A DNA stretch of 64,000 nucleotides from Opitutales bacterium (GTDB lineage: Bacteria; Verrucomicrobiota; Verrucomicrobiia; Opitutales; JABSRG01), in NCBI GenBank assembly GCA_028280845.1, contig JANQKZ010000045.1:1-64000 (forward strand), written 5' to 3'. The first letter of the stretch is position 1, and the number at the start of each line of letters is the position of its first letter. Of the stretch, positions 62,049 through 64,000 are shown piece by piece. A model generated the notes under the pieces. The model did no database searches. It saw nothing but the letters and a program-made list of their open reading frames with translations, and was not told where the DNA came from. The translations under genes were made by a program, and so were the position numbers.

Positions 62049-63062
62049 ATGACAGCTTCTCATTCCCCTGCTTCCCTTTGGCGTGGCAGAGGCCTCCTCC
62101 TCGCGCTTCCCTTGTTTCTCATCCTGTCCCTCACCGGGCGTGCCGAGACCCTCAATCTCGTTTCGGACATCTGGCCGCCATTTACCAACCATAGTGATCA
62201 ACCCCGCTTCGCCATCGTTCTGGTTCTCAATGCACTACAACGTGCCGGCTTCGAGGGGAAACCAGTTATCGTTGAAGATTGGCAAGGCGCAATCGACCAA
62301 ATTGCCATGGGCAAATATGAGGGGAGTGCAGCGCTCTGGTTTACTGAGGAGAGGGAGCAATTCCTCCAGTTTTCCAACCCCTACCTGGAAAACCGACTGG
62401 TCCTGGTAGGGCCAAGTGGCGCCAACGTCAATACATCCCGTTTCGAAGAGCTTGCCGGCAAACGGATCGCCATCGTCGGCAGCTATGCATACGGCGATGA
62501 AGTTCAGGCCGCATCCGATGTAGATTGGGTGACCGGGAAAAACGACCAGGACAACCTGGAAAAGCTGCTAAAAGGCGAGGTCGATTATATGCTGGCAGAC
62601 GAACTACTTATGCAAGTTGTGCTCGAAAATCAAAGCGAGGAAGCCAACCGCTATCTCGCAGTCGGCACCACTCCCCTTCTCACCCGAAAACTCTACTTTG
62701 CCCTCAACAAATCGGTTACTAATGCCGACGGCATTATTGAAGGGTTCAATCAGGCTATTCAATCCATGATCGCAGATGGGACTTACAATCGCATTCTACA
62801 GCTCAGCTGGATCCGCGCAGATGTTGATGGGGATGGCCGCCTCGAATTGGTTGCTGCCGGTGACCGCATGGGGGGATTTGCTCCCAGTCGAGCTTATTCG
62901 ATCCCCATGCCCGCATCCGCGAAACAGTCCAGTGGTGTGGAGCGTTATTGGATCGGAGGTCGACTTTATGAATCCTGGGAAGACGTTCCTGACGACCACA
63001 AAGAGGATCGCTACGTCACCCGTGCCTCGACCGGAGTTGGCTTGCTGGAATTCAGGTTTTAA
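62049..63062 (+). CDS. Periplasmic solute-binding protein (SBP family 3-like) with extra C-terminal module
   Basis: 337 residues from ATG 62049. The signal peptide is RGLLLALPLFLILSLTGRA. The binding domain (about 35-250) has the family-3 pattern: LNLVSDIWPPFTN, GAIDQIAMGKYEGSAALWFT, FSNPYLENRLVLVG, ELAGKRIAIVGSYAYG and KLLKGEVDYMLADELL. No permease or ATPase gene is adjacent, so it may act as a sensor or orphan receptor. The last about 80 residues are unusual: DVDGDGRLEL (from residue 258) fits an EF-hand-like calcium loop, followed by a WIGGRLYESWEDVPD segment. I did not identify that module. Confidence 0.85.
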   Translation: MTASHSPASLWRGRGLLLALPLFLILSLTGRAETLNLVSDIWPPFTNHSDQPRFAIVLVLNALQRAGFEGKPVIVEDWQGAIDQIAMGKYEGSAALWFTEEREQFLQFSNPYLENRLVLVGPSGANVNTSRFEELAGKRIAIVGSYAYGDEVQAASDVDWVTGKNDQDNLEKLLKGEVDYMLADELLMQVVLENQSEEANRYLAVGTTPLLTRKLYFALNKSVTNADGIIEGFNQAIQSMIADGTYNRILQLSWIRADVDGDGRLELVAAGDRMGGFAPSRAYSIPMPASAKQSSGVERYWIGGRLYESWEDVPDDHKEDRYVTRASTGVGLLEFRF

Positions 63063-63081
63063 AGCACTCACCCCAAAAGTG

Positions 63082-63106
63082 TAGCCCACCCGTGAGGCTA
63101 TTTCTT
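63082..63106 (+). terminator. Weak terminator-like hairpin
   Basis: TAGCC (63082-63086) pairs with GGCTA (63096-63100), with a possible inner CAC/GTG pair, followed by TTTCTT. It lies 20 bases after the solute-binding protein stop codon. The remaining bases to 63316 show no gene. Confidence 0.4.
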
Positions 63107-63316
63107 GCAGAGTGTTTTATTTAGATTTTGCAGCTAGGAAATTAGATTCCTGCGCGAATTTTACCTGCAATTCATCGTTCAGGAAATCTTCTCCCACATT
63201 TTAGGATCTTTTGCTTGCGGAAGGCCAAACCGGTCGGGCAAAACTATCTATTTTACATGCAGGGAATCCCCTCTGTCATATATCCTACCTAACCCATTCA
63301 TTCCCTATTCTTTTCC

Positions 63317-64000
63317 ATGAATACTATCTCCTTTATGTCTGCTAATTTTGTTGCACGCCAGATCGACTATCATATGTCGGACGGCTGGATGCAGGGAGAC
63401 GATGCCACCAACACATGGTTCGCTCCGTTAGCCACCTTTGAGGAGCGTTTGGATGAGATGTTGGGGGAAGTCGCTGACTTGGGCTTTAGGGCAATCGATA
63501 TCTGGTCCGCTCACCTGAATTATCAATGGGCGACCCCCGCTCATATCGCGATCGCAAAAAAGCTATTGGAGACGCATGAGCTCCTGCCGGTTAGCTACGC
63601 TGGTGGCTTTGGGGAAACACCAGCTGAGTTGGAGGCTGCATGCAGGTTGTGCCGTGAGCTGGAAATACCCGTCTTGGGAGGAAGTATGCCCTTGCTCCAG
63701 AGCGACCGTGAGACCGCAGTCTCCATTTTACGCAAGCATGGGCTACAGTATGGATTTGAGAATCACCCGGAGGCTACCCCGGAGGAAGTATTGGCCAAAC
63801 TGGGAGAAGGCGATGAAGACGTCATCGGAGTTGCCCTGGATACGGGCTGGTTTGCTACCCAGGGCTTTGATGCCCTTGAGGCCTTGAAACAATTGGCGCC
63901 CCGCTTGAAACACTTTCATCTCAAAGACATTAAAGCCCCCCGCGAAGAGAAAACGGGGTATATGTTTATCGACATGGGTCATGAAACCTGTGCCCTTGGG
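63317..64000 (+). CDS. Sugar phosphate isomerase/epimerase-like TIM barrel, truncated by window end
   Basis: An open frame of 228 codons from ATG 63317 with no stop before the window ends. It is a xylose-isomerase-like TIM-barrel (AP endonuclease 2 superfamily) protein. The repeated strand-helix pattern is visible in GFRAIDIWSAHLNYQWATP, LLPVSYAGGFGE, the GFENHPEATPEEVL metal-binding Glu/His segment, VIGVALDTGWFATQG (metal Asp) and LKHFHLKDIKAPREE (metal His). Such enzymes isomerise or epimerise sugars, inositols or their derivatives. The N-terminus has no signal peptide, so it is cytoplasmic. Specificity is unknown. Confidence 0.85.
   Translation, partial: MNTISFMSANFVARQIDYHMSDGWMQGDDATNTWFAPLATFEERLDEMLGEVADLGFRAIDIWSAHLNYQWATPAHIAIAKKLLETHELLPVSYAGGFGETPAELEAACRLCRELEIPVLGGSMPLLQSDRETAVSILRKHGLQYGFENHPEATPEEVLAKLGEGDEDVIGVALDTGWFATQGFDALEALKQLAPRLKHFHLKDIKAPREEKTGYMFIDMGHETCALG

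Overview
The window looks like a chromosomal segment of a Gram-negative bacterium: it has outer-membrane proteins (a TolC-like channel, a TonB-dependent receptor), lipoprotein signal sequences and an ABC-exported surface polysaccharide locus. Gene content and the many short intergenic inverted repeats would fit the Verrucomicrobiota/PVC group, perhaps Opitutae. That placement is an impression from the sequence, not the result of a search.

Layout. 1-3.0 kb: REP-like hairpins, an unrecognised two-TM coiled-coil protein and trpS. 3.1-7.8 kb: a strong sigma-54 type promoter ahead of an acyl-carrier-protein/dehydratase fusion, two glycosyltransferases (GTs) and a PLP-dependent alpha-oxoamine synthase. 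7.9-19.1 kb, all on the minus strand: nucleotide-sugar genes (RmlA, RmlB, an NRS/ER-type rhamnose epimerase/reductase replacing RmlC+RmlD, two CDP-paratose-epimerase-like SDRs, GDP-fucose synthase, GMD and a GMD paralogue) mixed with GT2 enzymes. 19.2-39.6 kb: a visibly AT-richer block of unusual multidomain glycan proteins. It holds a 1.27-kDa-residue-scale (1265 aa) triple GT, FkbM methyltransferases, MptE/DUF115 (Maf-like) proteins, a 2027-residue protein joining GT4, DUF115, FkbM, DUF115, a coiled coil and a sulfotransferase-like end, a compact operon of two CMP-sugar synthetase-like proteins and an HpcH/HpaI aldolase, and a KpsMT-type ABC exporter with a TPR tail. 39.8-44.9 kb: a TolC/HlyD/FtsX-permease/LolD-like tripartite ABC efflux operon interrupted by a GxxExxY gene framed by inverted repeats. 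45-50.6 kb: a membrane protein, two GTs, a ketosynthase and a GNAT acetyltransferase. 50.8-64 kb: a TonB receptor with a clear terminator, a REP-associated transposase between direct repeats, a NUP-family protein, a divergent pair of signalase-like proteins, small conserved genes, an MscS channel, an ADP-ribosylglycohydrolase lipoprotein, tRNA-Ala(CGC), a cyclophilin with a duplicated insert, a solute-binding protein and a truncated TIM-barrel sugar isomerase.

Working model (inference): the sugar genes supply dTDP-rhamnose-like, GDP-fucose/deoxyhexose and possibly a CMP-activated ulosonic acid. The single-domain and giant multidomain transferases assemble a methylated, perhaps sulfated polymer, and the KpsMT-like transporter exports it. 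The Maf-like DUF115 domains are the obvious candidates to use the CMP-sugar. The giant protein plus the aldolase/CMP-synthetase operon is the best candidate for an undescribed system. A family of short inverted repeats runs through the intergenic spaces and also flanks the GxxExxY gene, which suggests a mobile cassette with non-autonomous relatives.
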